Shown: positions 5,601 through 11,545 of the stretch, piece after piece
How the letters are laid out: the number at the start of each line of letters is the position of its first letter
Numbering within the stretch: position 1 is the first letter of the stretch
Assembly: GCA_002697505.1 (NCBI GenBank)
Contig: NZWA01000078.1
Coordinates: 8,644-20,188 of the forward strand
DNA from: Flavobacteriales bacterium
GTDB lineage: Bacteria > Bacteroidota > Bacteroidia > Flavobacteriales > BACL11
Length of the DNA: 11,545 nt
Direction of reading: 5' to 3'
Notes under the pieces: generated by a model
The model's input: only the letters and a program-made list of their open reading frames with translations
The model's database searches: none
Told to the model about the DNA's origin: nothing
Program-made: the position numbers and the translations under genes

Positions 5601-7955
5601 AGCTTTTTGAAAACTTTTATCTACTCTATTTATAAATCTATCTACTGTAACAGGGTTGTTTAAATTTAAAACATTAGCTTGCTTGATAAGTGACCTAGCT
5701 GTCCGAGCAGCTATTTTGCCTTTTGTTTTGACTGTATTGATGTAGTTAACCAAAGCAGTTCTTCTATCTAAACCTCTAGTTTTTGGATTTCTTATTTGTC
5801 TTCTAAGACGATTTCTTTCTTGTTCTACTTCACTTTGCGGGGCTTCTGTTTCTAAAGGAGTTGTAGATTCAGCTTGGATGGTTGTTGTTTCAACCTCTAT
5901 AACATCACCCTCACCGTAATCCCAATTTGCTGCGCCATCTTTTGTTGCCAAAAACTCTGCATCTTTTTTAGTTTTAGAATAAACTATTTTTCCAGTTTTT
6001 CTGTTTACTACAACCCATTTACCAGACCCATCTTCTTCTATTTCTAAACCTTGCGCTCCGTCTCTATTATCAAGAACTTCAAAATCTTTACGAGCTTCAA
6101 CAGGGTCTGTGGGTAATGTATAAGTTACTTCTTCTACCTCGGTCTCCGAAACTTCAGTCTCATCCTGAACCTCTTCTCTTGGAGTGGTTTTTGTTTCTTT
6201 GGCCTCACCCTCTCGGGTAGGTTCGCCCCTGGTGGGGTCTCCCTCTCGAACTGCTGAGCTAGTCGGGGGTTGTTCCTGTACAGGTATCTCCTTTGTGCTT
6301 GACTTTTGAACGGCGCCATCTTCTATTTCGTTTAATATTTTATTAATTTCATCTATTCTCTTTTGTTGTTTAGTAGTAAGACTTGCCTCATCTACCTTTT
6401 TAATAACTTCTTCGAGTGATGCTTTTTCTTTTAACAAATTTATGGTTTTTATTTTTTGTTCTTCATTTAATCCTAAACTAGATATTCTATCTTCATAGGT
6501 TTGTGTTTCAAATAAATTTTGTTTTATTTCATTAGCTTCTTGTTCTGTAATACTACCATCATTTATTTTTTTTCTTAATTCTGTGTCCAAAATTTCAGGA
6601 GCTCTTTTTATTTTTCCTAACTCTAATTGTAAATTAGTTGTTTCTTTGGATTTAAAAGCATCTAAAATATTGTTAACCTCCGTTGGTTTTAAAATTTTAT
6701 TTACCTTGTATTGAGCTACAGCTTGATTAACGGATTGTACAGCGTTTTTGGCGCTAATAGGAGCACCAAAAAATCCTCCTCCTCCCATACCACCTATAAA
6801 AGCATCTGGCACATTTTCGTAAGCGGGCTTACCATCAATTAAATTTTGAGTTATTTGAGTTGCTACTTCTTCAATACCTTCTCCTGCTGATGTTGCTACC
6901 AATCCTGTTTTTCTTACAGCTTGATAATACATTCTTACCAAACCATTTTTAAAAATTTCACTTCCCTTTTTTATGCCCTCTTTTTTTATTATGTCAGCAT
7001 AAGCTTTACCTAGAGTCCCTTGAGTTATAGTGCTAAACACCATCTCTGCTCCTGCCATACCTAATCCTTTAAATACGTTTTCTGCTTTTGTTTGAGTGGG
7101 GTTATCTTCCTCTTGTTTTCTCATCTCAGGGCCTGCTAATATAGCTGTGCCTGTTGCTGCAATTTTTTTCATGCCTACCCCTCCTGCTCCACCCATCATC
7201 ATAGAAATAGAAAAAGGAACACTCTCCCCTATTACATTGCCTAGGTTAAAGAAAAAATCTTTATAGTTTCCTTTTTTTAAAGTGTTTAACAACCCTTGCT
7301 CAATGTTTTTTTGTTTAGCATATAGCTGTCCTTCTTTGTCTCTTATCCTTTGCTCTTCCTGTAACTTTTCTAATATAGACCTTGTGCCTATTGTTTCTTC
7401 AAACTTTTTTAAATCAGTTTCTGGAAGTCCAAGAGCACGGTTTACGGGATCAGAAATCAAAGAACCTATTCTGTAAATAGTACTTGGTATCTCAACAATC
7501 CCTTCAACAATACCTCTATCACCTTTTAAAAAACTATTGTATACCATTGAAAAAACCCCTCGTTGAGCATTTTCAATTTTTTTTTGTTTTACCTGTTCTA
7601 ATAAATCTTCAGGGGTCAAGTTGTTATTTTGAGCAATTTGAGTTATTTGATTTTGACCTTCTTCGTTTAAAGAATCTATAGTAAAGTCTTCACCCTCTAC
7701 AGGCAATGCAGTTGCTAAATCAAGTATTGTTTCTTCCAATGGGGGTGGCGCCAATGAAGTATCCTCTCCAGGTGAAACCGTAACGTCGTCGGGTACGTCG
7801 TTTTTTTTTTCACCGAACAGATTGTCTCTTTCAACCACGCCGTAGACTCTTTCTTGATAACTAGGGTCTTTGAACTGCTCTTGAAACTCTTCAAAAGATT
7901 TGGTGTAGTAACCACCTTCTGTAAGTACGCTATATAACTTTTCTATTTCTTCCAT
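2643..7955 (-). CDS. giant internal virion / ejection protein (T7 gp16-position), 1770 aa
   Basis: This is the last and longest of four consecutive virion genes. Position and size match T7 gp16, the protein that leaves the capsid and forms the DNA-translocation channel in the host envelope; some regions also recall phage 'large polyvalent' proteins. From the N-terminus: a short module (LYSVLTEGGYYTKSFEEFQ, about 7-52); glycine-rich hydrophobic stretches at about 248-276 (MMMGGAGGVGMKK), 294-322 and 382-398 (GGMGGGGFFG), possible membrane-active segments; a coiled-coil Lys/Glu/Gln-rich region at 440-540; a Pro/Thr/Glu linker at about 546-610; a small beta-like module at 623-686; a basic helical block at 708-860 (RNPKTRGLDRR); and a long C-terminal region with hydrophobic helices near 1364-1392 and 1587-1615. 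I see no lytic transglycosylase motif, unlike T7 gp16. The ATG overlaps the preceding stop (TAATG). The ORF is certain; the role is inferred from synteny. Confidence 0.8.
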   Translation of the reverse strand: MEEIEKLYSVLTEGGYYTKSFEEFQEQFKDPSYQERVYGVVERDNLFGEKKNDVPDDVTVSPGEDTSLAPPPLEETILDLATALPVEGEDFTIDSLNEEGQNQITQIAQNNNLTPEDLLEQVKQKKIENAQRGVFSMVYNSFLKGDRGIVEGIVEIPSTIYRIGSLISDPVNRALGLPETDLKKFEETIGTRSILEKLQEEQRIRDKEGQLYAKQKNIEQGLLNTLKKGNYKDFFFNLGNVIGESVPFSISMMMGGAGGVGMKKIAATGTAILAGPEMRKQEEDNPTQTKAENVFKGLGMAGAEMVFSTITQGTLGKAYADIIKKEGIKKGSEIFKNGLVRMYYQAVRKTGLVATSAGEGIEEVATQITQNLIDGKPAYENVPDAFIGGMGGGGFFGAPISAKNAVQSVNQAVAQYKVNKILKPTEVNNILDAFKSKETTNLQLELGKIKRAPEILDTELRKKINDGSITEQEANEIKQNLFETQTYEDRISSLGLNEEQKIKTINLLKEKASLEEVIKKVDEASLTTKQQKRIDEINKILNEIEDGAVQKSSTKEIPVQEQPPTSSAVREGDPTRGEPTREGEAKETKTTPREEVQDETEVSETEVEEVTYTLPTDPVEARKDFEVLDNRDGAQGLEIEEDGSGKWVVVNRKTGKIVYSKTKKDAEFLATKDGAANWDYGEGDVIEVETTTIQAESTTPLETEAPQSEVEQERNRLRRQIRNPKTRGLDRRTALVNYINTVKTKGKIAARTARSLIKQANVLNLNNPVTVDRFINRVDKSFQKAESTAQIQKAERLRKQIQKKSKSKTIDGRVTVAAKQFGRVDPLDVESIDLYIEKAEQLLQGMQPTKRTRAGLKVAPAADIAATEKYSSEQIQKQEQRQEQVQREAFELATDISSKDLTLKEIREILEDPTSNNSKKKLEEKEKTTRAGLKKAFNTFSGIVKKQLETGRDAFDAESDSPGKIKYTKEEKRIVNDFMNLNIDNMSTQEAMRALDSLINFTTNGRTGGMLGVVKTQQGVENAKKSPKAPTPKGFMGKLLNVWSEAFASLPSKAELIFGDKNRGRDFLRLSGITDMIRGFDTAESVGRKIMQDYNERFLKKKANNQIFNNLENNVERGMLARVRRTVDGTETEQDTEFRREKKLIEDSITELKNSTDSQEKKMGEVYERVYNRILKDSNNPSEVESKTDKTNLEAVEWFTKEWGKHYKKLSDISLDIYNKPLDKDLNYTHFAYSRLDGKSEKGEIGSPMYTVETSSVYDKESGVLRKRTKPGALPKNKYVNLLFDSSQASGLRKALSDIETAPSIQQVNGFINSASMDKVISDKQRQKIIIDALNEYVNSKRGNEYYDQVKYPLLDQVSDALAKFAVSRTLGSLGQFVKQLAPMASTMVTAGGDMTSKAVNLFMRDNKAREWLKKSGYGIANRGLGAEAIAELNEGVEIAPEGGIKKTLNKLGKIQDFSLRVLLVNADKIAANTSWLAFYGKEMKKQGVDIFAPGFDWSTHKVNRKAGDVAQQEVDRQQNVSDRELQGKAFKQKGTIPKALTRIFLPFASFQMNQKTRLISDLNTLFGNTGATQESKQEAFNSLKGVAAEQAFFHTLGLLFIQMVASLALGEDEKSEEDKWKQFMMRVKGRGTSILTDATPLPPFLDFVPQKAVNKVASIVAGENKKVVFENKFAEDAGIVGIPFKKIETARKLADIAITGDLEMDTGFGKTREKKYNSKQRRNALITLGSYLLYSFGLAPTEIGQWSEYNLRNLERAKSKKKKKGSPFK
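2649..2675 (+). terminator. weak candidate intrinsic terminator for the left-arm transcript
   Basis: AAAGG (2650-2654), loop ACTA, and CCTTT (2659-2663) form a 5-bp stem extendable by one G-T wobble. A T-rich tract to 2675 follows, broken by one C. It lies just past the stop of the small membrane ORF, where a plus-strand terminator is expected, and inside the lysine-rich C-terminal codons of the convergent giant gene. The stem is short and A/T-heavy, so the call is weak. Confidence 0.3.
6134..6319 (-). CDS. candidate overprinted small basic protein (MPFKS-AQRR family-like) nested in the giant gene
   Basis: A 61-codon ATG-to-TAG frame lies inside the giant gene, on the same strand but shifted +1. 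Its product begins MAPFKSQAQRRYLYRNNP, then LAQQFERETPPGANLP, then a lysine/arginine-rich tail. From memory this closely matches a widespread family of short basic phage proteins that start M(A)PFKS-AQRR-(Y/W)L-A-(H/N)P-(I/V)A-.(W/F)E-ETP.G..LP, and the ATG falls exactly at the family N-terminus. The surrounding DNA is far richer in G/C than its neighbourhood (67 of 120 bases at 6181-6300), while the main frame here is low-complexity linker (EQPPTSSAVREGDPTRGEP). Only a weak purine stretch (GAAATAGAAG) precedes the ATG, so translation is not assured. It could be a live overlapping gene or the relic of a small gene absorbed into the linker. Function is unknown. Confidence 0.5.
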   Translation of the reverse strand: MAPFKSQAQRRYLYRNNPRLAQQFERETPPGANLPERVRPKKQKPLQEKRFRMRLKFRRPR

Positions 7956-9991
7956 TAGTTATCTAATTCACCTTGTCTTCTGCTTGTATCAACTCTGTTT
8001 TCATTTAAAAACTCTTGAAGCTTGTTTGTTATGGCTCCGTAACTTTCTATACTACCTAAAGCAAATGATTTACCTTGATCATCAACTAAAAGCATAGACC
8101 AATCTGGATTTTTAGAGCTTCCTCCAATGTTTTGTATCGAAGCTTTATAACCTTTTCTATCTCCTGTGCCTAACTTTTGAATTACTCTGTCTATTAAAGT
8201 TTCTAATTCACGGTGTACTTTAGATCTCTCTGCGTCGCCTTCATCATAAAAGGGCTCTAAATAATCTGCAGCAAACTTCTCACCAATAATTGACCCTACA
8301 TCTCTACCATCTTTCTCTATTGTGACGGTGTTAAGATTTAGATTACCCTCTTTAGTTTCTGTTGGGAATGCACTTTCAAAACCTTTGTAATCTGGATTTA
8401 AGACTCTCTTAGGATTTAAATCTTCGTTTGTATTTGTTTTATAATCAAAATTTCGATCATATTTTGTTTCTGGTTTTGTAGGATCGTATTTTGGATTTGC
8501 TATTGTTTCTTGTGTAAAACCTCCTCCTTTTTGAGCCTGATAATCAGCTAACAATGATTCGTAAGAATCATCATCCTCTAAGTCGGGATAAAATAATTGT
8601 AATAAAACAGAAGCGTCTACATCAGGATTGTTAATAGGGTACGATGTTTCTGATATTTTTCCATCCTTATCTTTAGTTGTAACAACAAACTCACGAGTGC
8701 CATCTTCAATGTCACCTCTTCTCTTAATGTCTATATACTCTATATCATCCTTTTTATCATTGGCTCTTATTAATAATTTATTCAACGCAGTCTGTGACTT
8801 TTTTTCATTACCAGACATGGCATCATTTAATACGTCAAAGTAGCCTAGTCTTTTTGCTTTACCACTTTTTTTCTTTTTCTTGTCGTCATCTAATTTTCTT
8901 CTCTGCAAAGCAAGTCTTGCTTCATCAACTTTTTTGATACGGTCGGGTTCAATAAGAGTGTCTAAACTAGCTCTTAATCTATTCTCAACAAAGTTTATAG
9001 CCTCCTCTCTTTGTTCGTCTGTTATCTGTAATTGGCCTCTCTCGTTGTAGAAAATAAGCTTGTCTCTGTTCATTTTGTTTTTCGATGATTCAAGCAAGTT
9101 TCCATTCTCGTCAACTAGCTGGTCAAACGACAGCTTGTATCCACCTTTTCCTGCAGCCATGTGGTCTGCTAGTATACTTGCAGCTGATGGGTCAATGTTA
9201 GTGCCAACAATCGCTTCTGCATAATCTCTAAGGGATTGCGTTATTTCTTGACCATAAAGCTCTCTTACCTCATCGCCGTACTTACCTGCTTGCACATCAG
9301 CGAGAGATGCTTTTATCTTAGTCCCATCTGCAGTAGTAACTTCTATTGTACCTAGGGAGTCTGCAACTTTTTTAATCTCTCCATCTAAATCGACATTCTC
9401 AATATTAGCGGTAGACATTTTAACAAGTTTCGAAGCGTCTATAAAATCACCTGCTCGTGTTGAAGCCACCAACTTACCTCCATCTTGAACTAGTTTTGAT
9501 ACATTCACCTGTCCTGTGTTTGGATCTATAAACGTACCGTGGTCTTTGAAATTACTGTAAGCCTCCATATGACCTTTTAAATCAGCTAATAATACACTAG
9601 ACTTTCCAGTTCTTATATCCTCCATAGCCTTATCGTAATTAGCGTTGAAATTTTTAGCCGCTGTAAACATTAAGTCTGTACCTTGTTGGAGGTTTGCTCT
9701 TCTATTGTAGTATTCTCTTTCAGATATTTCACGGTTTTTTAAAGCTCGTAAATCACTAAGAGCCTGGTTTTGTGCTTGCTCAGAATATTCAGATATAAAT
9801 CTGTTGGCTTCTGCGTATTCCCCTTGAGGTTGGTTTATAAGCTGCTCTGCTCTTTCTTTGTCTTGTTTTAAAATATCTGCTTTTCGTGCTTGTCTCTCCG
9901 CTTCTCCTTCTTGTATAGCGGTGTACATTTCTTTGCCGATTGCACCCCAATCTAAATTAACTCTCTGTCGTCTAACGTATCCGTAACTCAT
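7955..9991 (-). CDS. internal virion / core protein (T7 gp15-position), 678 aa
   Basis: The second-largest gene of the virion block lies between the 287-aa and 1770-aa genes. Size and place match T7 gp15 (747 aa), an internal core protein that is ejected with gp14 and gp16. I recognise no enzymatic motif. The N-terminus (MSYGYVRRQRVNLDWG) is basic and is followed by a long charged, helix-rich region (about residues 20-140, many Glu/Gln/Arg/Ala) likely to form coiled coil. A strongly basic run (DDKKKKKSGKAKR) lies near residues 365-380. The C-terminal third is mixed alpha/beta with Asn/Asp/Lys-rich loops (PDYKGFESAFPTETK). There is no signal peptide or membrane span, as expected of a soluble tube component. 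It starts 6 bases after the preceding stop, with AGGA 12 bases before the ATG, and its stop shares a base with the next ATG. The role rests on synteny, not on sequence identity. Confidence 0.7.
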   Translation of the reverse strand: MSYGYVRRQRVNLDWGAIGKEMYTAIQEGEAERQARKADILKQDKERAEQLINQPQGEYAEANRFISEYSEQAQNQALSDLRALKNREISEREYYNRRANLQQGTDLMFTAAKNFNANYDKAMEDIRTGKSSVLLADLKGHMEAYSNFKDHGTFIDPNTGQVNVSKLVQDGGKLVASTRAGDFIDASKLVKMSTANIENVDLDGEIKKVADSLGTIEVTTADGTKIKASLADVQAGKYGDEVRELYGQEITQSLRDYAEAIVGTNIDPSAASILADHMAAGKGGYKLSFDQLVDENGNLLESSKNKMNRDKLIFYNERGQLQITDEQREEAINFVENRLRASLDTLIEPDRIKKVDEARLALQRRKLDDDKKKKKSGKAKRLGYFDVLNDAMSGNEKKSQTALNKLLIRANDKKDDIEYIDIKRRGDIEDGTREFVVTTKDKDGKISETSYPINNPDVDASVLLQLFYPDLEDDDSYESLLADYQAQKGGGFTQETIANPKYDPTKPETKYDRNFDYKTNTNEDLNPKRVLNPDYKGFESAFPTETKEGNLNLNTVTIEKDGRDVGSIIGEKFAADYLEPFYDEGDAERSKVHRELETLIDRVIQKLGTGDRKGYKASIQNIGGSSKNPDWSMLLVDDQGKSFALGSIESYGAITNKLQEFLNENRVDTSRRQGELDN

Positions 9992-9997
9992 AAATTA

Positions 9998-10861
9998 TTA
10001 ATTTCCTGTTAGACCTGGCATTTGATAACCTGTGAATTGGTTGAAAGGATTGGTCTGATCTACAAATACTGGCCCTACTGGGTTAGGTGCTTGAATAGGG
10101 TTAAAAATAGTCGTTCCTAAAGCTACACTATTATTACCTATTGGATTTAGAAAACCCATATTGTTTTGCACAGGTTCTCCATAAATATTAAGTTCAGGAG
10201 GGCTTATAGAAGGAAGGGTTGAAGTGGATTCAACTTGCGATTGTGTAACAGCTCCCTTTTGTCTATCAAAAGGATTTTGGTTTGATATAAGCTGTTTACC
10301 AAAACTTGATAATGTGCTTGCAGCGCTTTTATTTAGTTGGGCCGCTTGCTCATCTAAATCAGCTGCTCTCATTTGCTCACCTTGAGCTTCACCTAACTTT
10401 AAACCAGCTAGACTTTTTTGAACTCCTGCTGCCCCTCGCCTTTCTATTAGGTCAGCTCTGAATAAAGAGTCGTCTTTACCTTTTCTAATTGTATCACCTA
10501 GAACCACACCTGTTGCACCCGCTCTACTTCCTGCTGCTGCCGCACCTCTAGAGCTCCCTTCCTGTGCTCCTTGTAATGTTTGTGCTATATTTGATAAAAC
10601 TAAATTTCTTTGTTGCTCAAAACCCTCTTTAGGAATACTAAGCCCTGCAAATTTATTTTCCGAAGCTATTCTAGTAGCTTCCGCATAAGCTTGTGCAGCC
10701 TTATCTGTAGCCTCTCGCGCCTCTCTTTTTCTTTTCCCAGCAGATATAAAACCTGCTGTTGAAGAACCTACCGCCACAGCTGTACCCGCTACCGCCGCTA
10801 CTGTTGCGGCCTTAGCTGCCGCTGCTGTTCCTACTATTGCACCTGTTGTCGCAAATCCCAT
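9998..10861 (-). CDS. internal virion protein with hydrophobic N-terminus (T7 gp14-position), 287 aa
   Basis: The N-terminal 42 residues are almost entirely Ala, Gly, Thr, Val and Ser (AAAAKAATVAAVAGTAVAVG), then turn abruptly to a basic run (GKRKREARE). That matches the membrane-inserting start and coiled coil of gp14-type proteins, which form the outer-membrane part of the ejection channel in T7. A charged helical segment (about 43-100) follows. Next comes a Gly/Ala-rich stretch (SSRGAAAAGSRAGATGVVLG, about 103-122) with the pattern 'aasGv...gs' common in phage internal proteins. The C-terminal 90 residues are Pro/Asn/Gly-rich and probably flexible. The ATG is separated from the preceding stop by one base (TAA-T-ATG), and no Shine-Dalgarno is visible, implying coupling. 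It is longer than T7 gp14 (196 aa), mostly through the C-terminal tail. The role is inferred from position and composition. Confidence 0.72.
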   Translation of the reverse strand: MGFATTGAIVGTAAAAKAATVAAVAGTAVAVGSSTAGFISAGKRKREAREATDKAAQAYAEATRIASENKFAGLSIPKEGFEQQRNLVLSNIAQTLQGAQEGSSRGAAAAGSRAGATGVVLGDTIRKGKDDSLFRADLIERRGAAGVQKSLAGLKLGEAQGEQMRAADLDEQAAQLNKSAASTLSSFGKQLISNQNPFDRQKGAVTQSQVESTSTLPSISPPELNIYGEPVQNNMGFLNPIGNNSVALGTTIFNPIQAPNPVGPVFVDQTNPFNQFTGYQMPGLTGN

Positions 10862-10862
10862 A

Positions 10863-11273
10863 TTATAATGCTTTAATCATTTCAGTGTTGTATTTATCCC
10901 CTTCTGTATACCCACACTCTTTATATATTTTTTTTAAAGGTTCGTTGTTTATTAATGAATAACAGAATTTAGCTTTACTATTATGTGCAAGATGTGTTAA
11001 TGTTTCAATAAGCATAAACAAAGCCTCTTTTCTGTTCTTCCTATCTGTATATTTTTTATTAGATATAATCCAATCTACCCAAGCTACCTTTGAATTAGTA
11101 AGGTATAAAAAGCCTGCGCATATTGGCACTTTATCATCTGAAATTAATATACCACCTGTTCCTTCTTCTGGTAAAAAATCTTTGACTGGAGGTGTCCATC
11201 CCCAATCTTTCCACCATTTCACTAAATATATATTATAGTCAGAAGGCTCTAGCTTTCTTATATTAAATTCCAT
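10863..11273 (-). CDS. GNAT-fold-like small protein (T7 gp13-position), 136 aa
   Basis: Overall layout fits the GNAT N-acetyltransferase fold: an N-terminal strand and helix (FNIRKLEPSDYNIYLVKWW), central strands (GGILISDDKVPICAGFLYL, then VAWVDWIISNKKY), a long helix (RKEALFMLIETLTHLA) and a late strand-helix pair (AKFCYSLINNEPLKKIYKECGY), the last being characteristic of the fold. The acetyl-CoA pyrophosphate loop, usually R/Q-x-x-G-x-G/A, is replaced by TDRKNRKE, so acetylation activity is doubtful. T7 gp13, the 138-aa product just before the core proteins, is also assigned to a GNAT-related family (DUF2833), so size, fold and position all agree. In T7 it is a virion-assembly factor. No Shine-Dalgarno precedes the ATG. 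The fold is fairly sure, function by analogy only. Confidence 0.72.
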   Translation of the reverse strand: MEFNIRKLEPSDYNIYLVKWWKDWGWTPPVKDFLPEEGTGGILISDDKVPICAGFLYLTNSKVAWVDWIISNKKYTDRKNRKEALFMLIETLTHLAHNSKAKFCYSLINNEPLKKIYKECGYTEGDKYNTEMIKAL

Positions 11274-11294
11274 TCAACACAAAGATACTAAAAA

Positions 11295-11545
11295 TTAAGG
11301 ATAGCTTTTAAATACATCAGCTGTTAAAGCAAAAAGCTCTGTGTTCGCACCTGATCCGTTTTCTATTGTGGTAATCATGTAATGACCTAAAAGACCGTGT
11401 GATTCAGCAAGGGTGTTTTTTGCCGCTAACATTAGAGGTGTATTTGATGTAGGATTTGTAGCACCAGGTATAGTGCTATCTACAGTTATTGAGCTTGTTC
11501 CTATAGCTGTTATTATTCCTGCTAACTTTGGTTGATTGTCAAAAA
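11295..11545 (-). CDS. C-terminal 82 residues of a probable phage structural protein (5' end outside window)
   Basis: On the minus strand an uninterrupted frame enters from the right edge (first full codon at 11543-11541) and stops with TAA at 11297-11295. The visible end begins FDNQPKLAGIITAIG, has a Thr/Ser/Pro-rich middle (VDSTIPGATNPTSN), then 'LAESHGLLGHYM' and ends 'ELFALTADVFKSYP'. I recall the pattern 'HGL.G.YM......ELF.....VFKSYP' from uncharacterised structural proteins of podovirus-like phages, but cannot give it a name. It lies upstream of the four core-protein genes, 21 bases before the 136-aa gene, so it is probably co-transcribed with them. In T7 the corresponding position (gene 12) is a tail tube protein; that identity is not shown here. 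Confidence 0.7.
   Translation of the reverse strand, partial: FDNQPKLAGIITAIGTSSITVDSTIPGATNPTSNTPLMLAAKNTLAESHGLLGHYMITTIENGSGANTELFALTADVFKSYP

Noticed and set aside
7715..7915. 66-codon minus-strand frame in the +1 frame of the giant gene
   Set aside because: No recognisable family pattern, no start signal, and the main frame is plausible there; kept only as the landing frame if the A10 run slips.
1..11545. tRNA genes, rRNA, CRISPR arrays, insertion sequences, integrase or attachment sites
   Set aside because: None recognised on reading both strands; no regularly spaced repeats, no transposase or integrase motif, and no long inverted repeat seen by eye.

Overview
The window is a piece of a tailed double-stranded DNA phage or a close prophage relative. 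It is AT-rich and tightly packed, with genes touching or overlapping, no gene-free stretch above 100 bases, and no recognisable bacterial housekeeping gene. The gene set best fits a podovirus of the T7 type. The base composition and my recollection of similar giant virion proteins suggest a marine phage. The host cannot be settled from this sequence; an AT-rich marine Bacteroidota or alphaproteobacterium is a guess.

Left arm, plus strand (1-2650): a replication and DNA-processing block. It holds the C-terminal end of an SF2/SNF2-type helicase (motifs V and VI, cut by the window edge), a stand-alone VRR-NUC nuclease, an unrecognised 119-aa protein, a stand-alone protein resembling the DNA-binding domain IV of DnaA, an unrecognised 70-aa protein with the only strong Shine-Dalgarno in the window, a calcineurin-like metallophosphoesterase, and a candidate 29-aa single-span membrane peptide. 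Most neighbours overlap or nearly touch, so this looks like one transcription unit.

Right arm, minus strand (11545-2643, read right to left): a virion block. It holds the C-terminal end of an unidentified probable structural protein, then proteins of 136, 287, 678 and 1770 aa. Order and relative sizes match T7 genes 13-14-15-16 (about 138, 196, 747 and 1318 aa): a GNAT-fold-like small protein followed by the three internal core proteins that leave the capsid and build the DNA-translocation channel across the host envelope. The assignment rests on order, size and composition, because these proteins share little sequence across phages. The two arms converge at about 2645, with the last codons of the two sides overlapping.

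The most notable observation is inside the 1770-aa gene. A 61-codon ORF in the +1 frame on the same strand (6134-6319) encodes a peptide beginning MAPFKSQAQRRYLYRNNP, which strongly resembles a family of short basic phage proteins that start 'MPFKS-AQRR-L-A-(H/N)P'. It coincides with a sharp local rise in GC (67 G/C of 120 bases at 6181-6300, against 16 of 60 at 6541-6600) and with a low-complexity linker in the main frame. It looks like a small gene embedded in, or overprinted by, a giant virion-protein gene.
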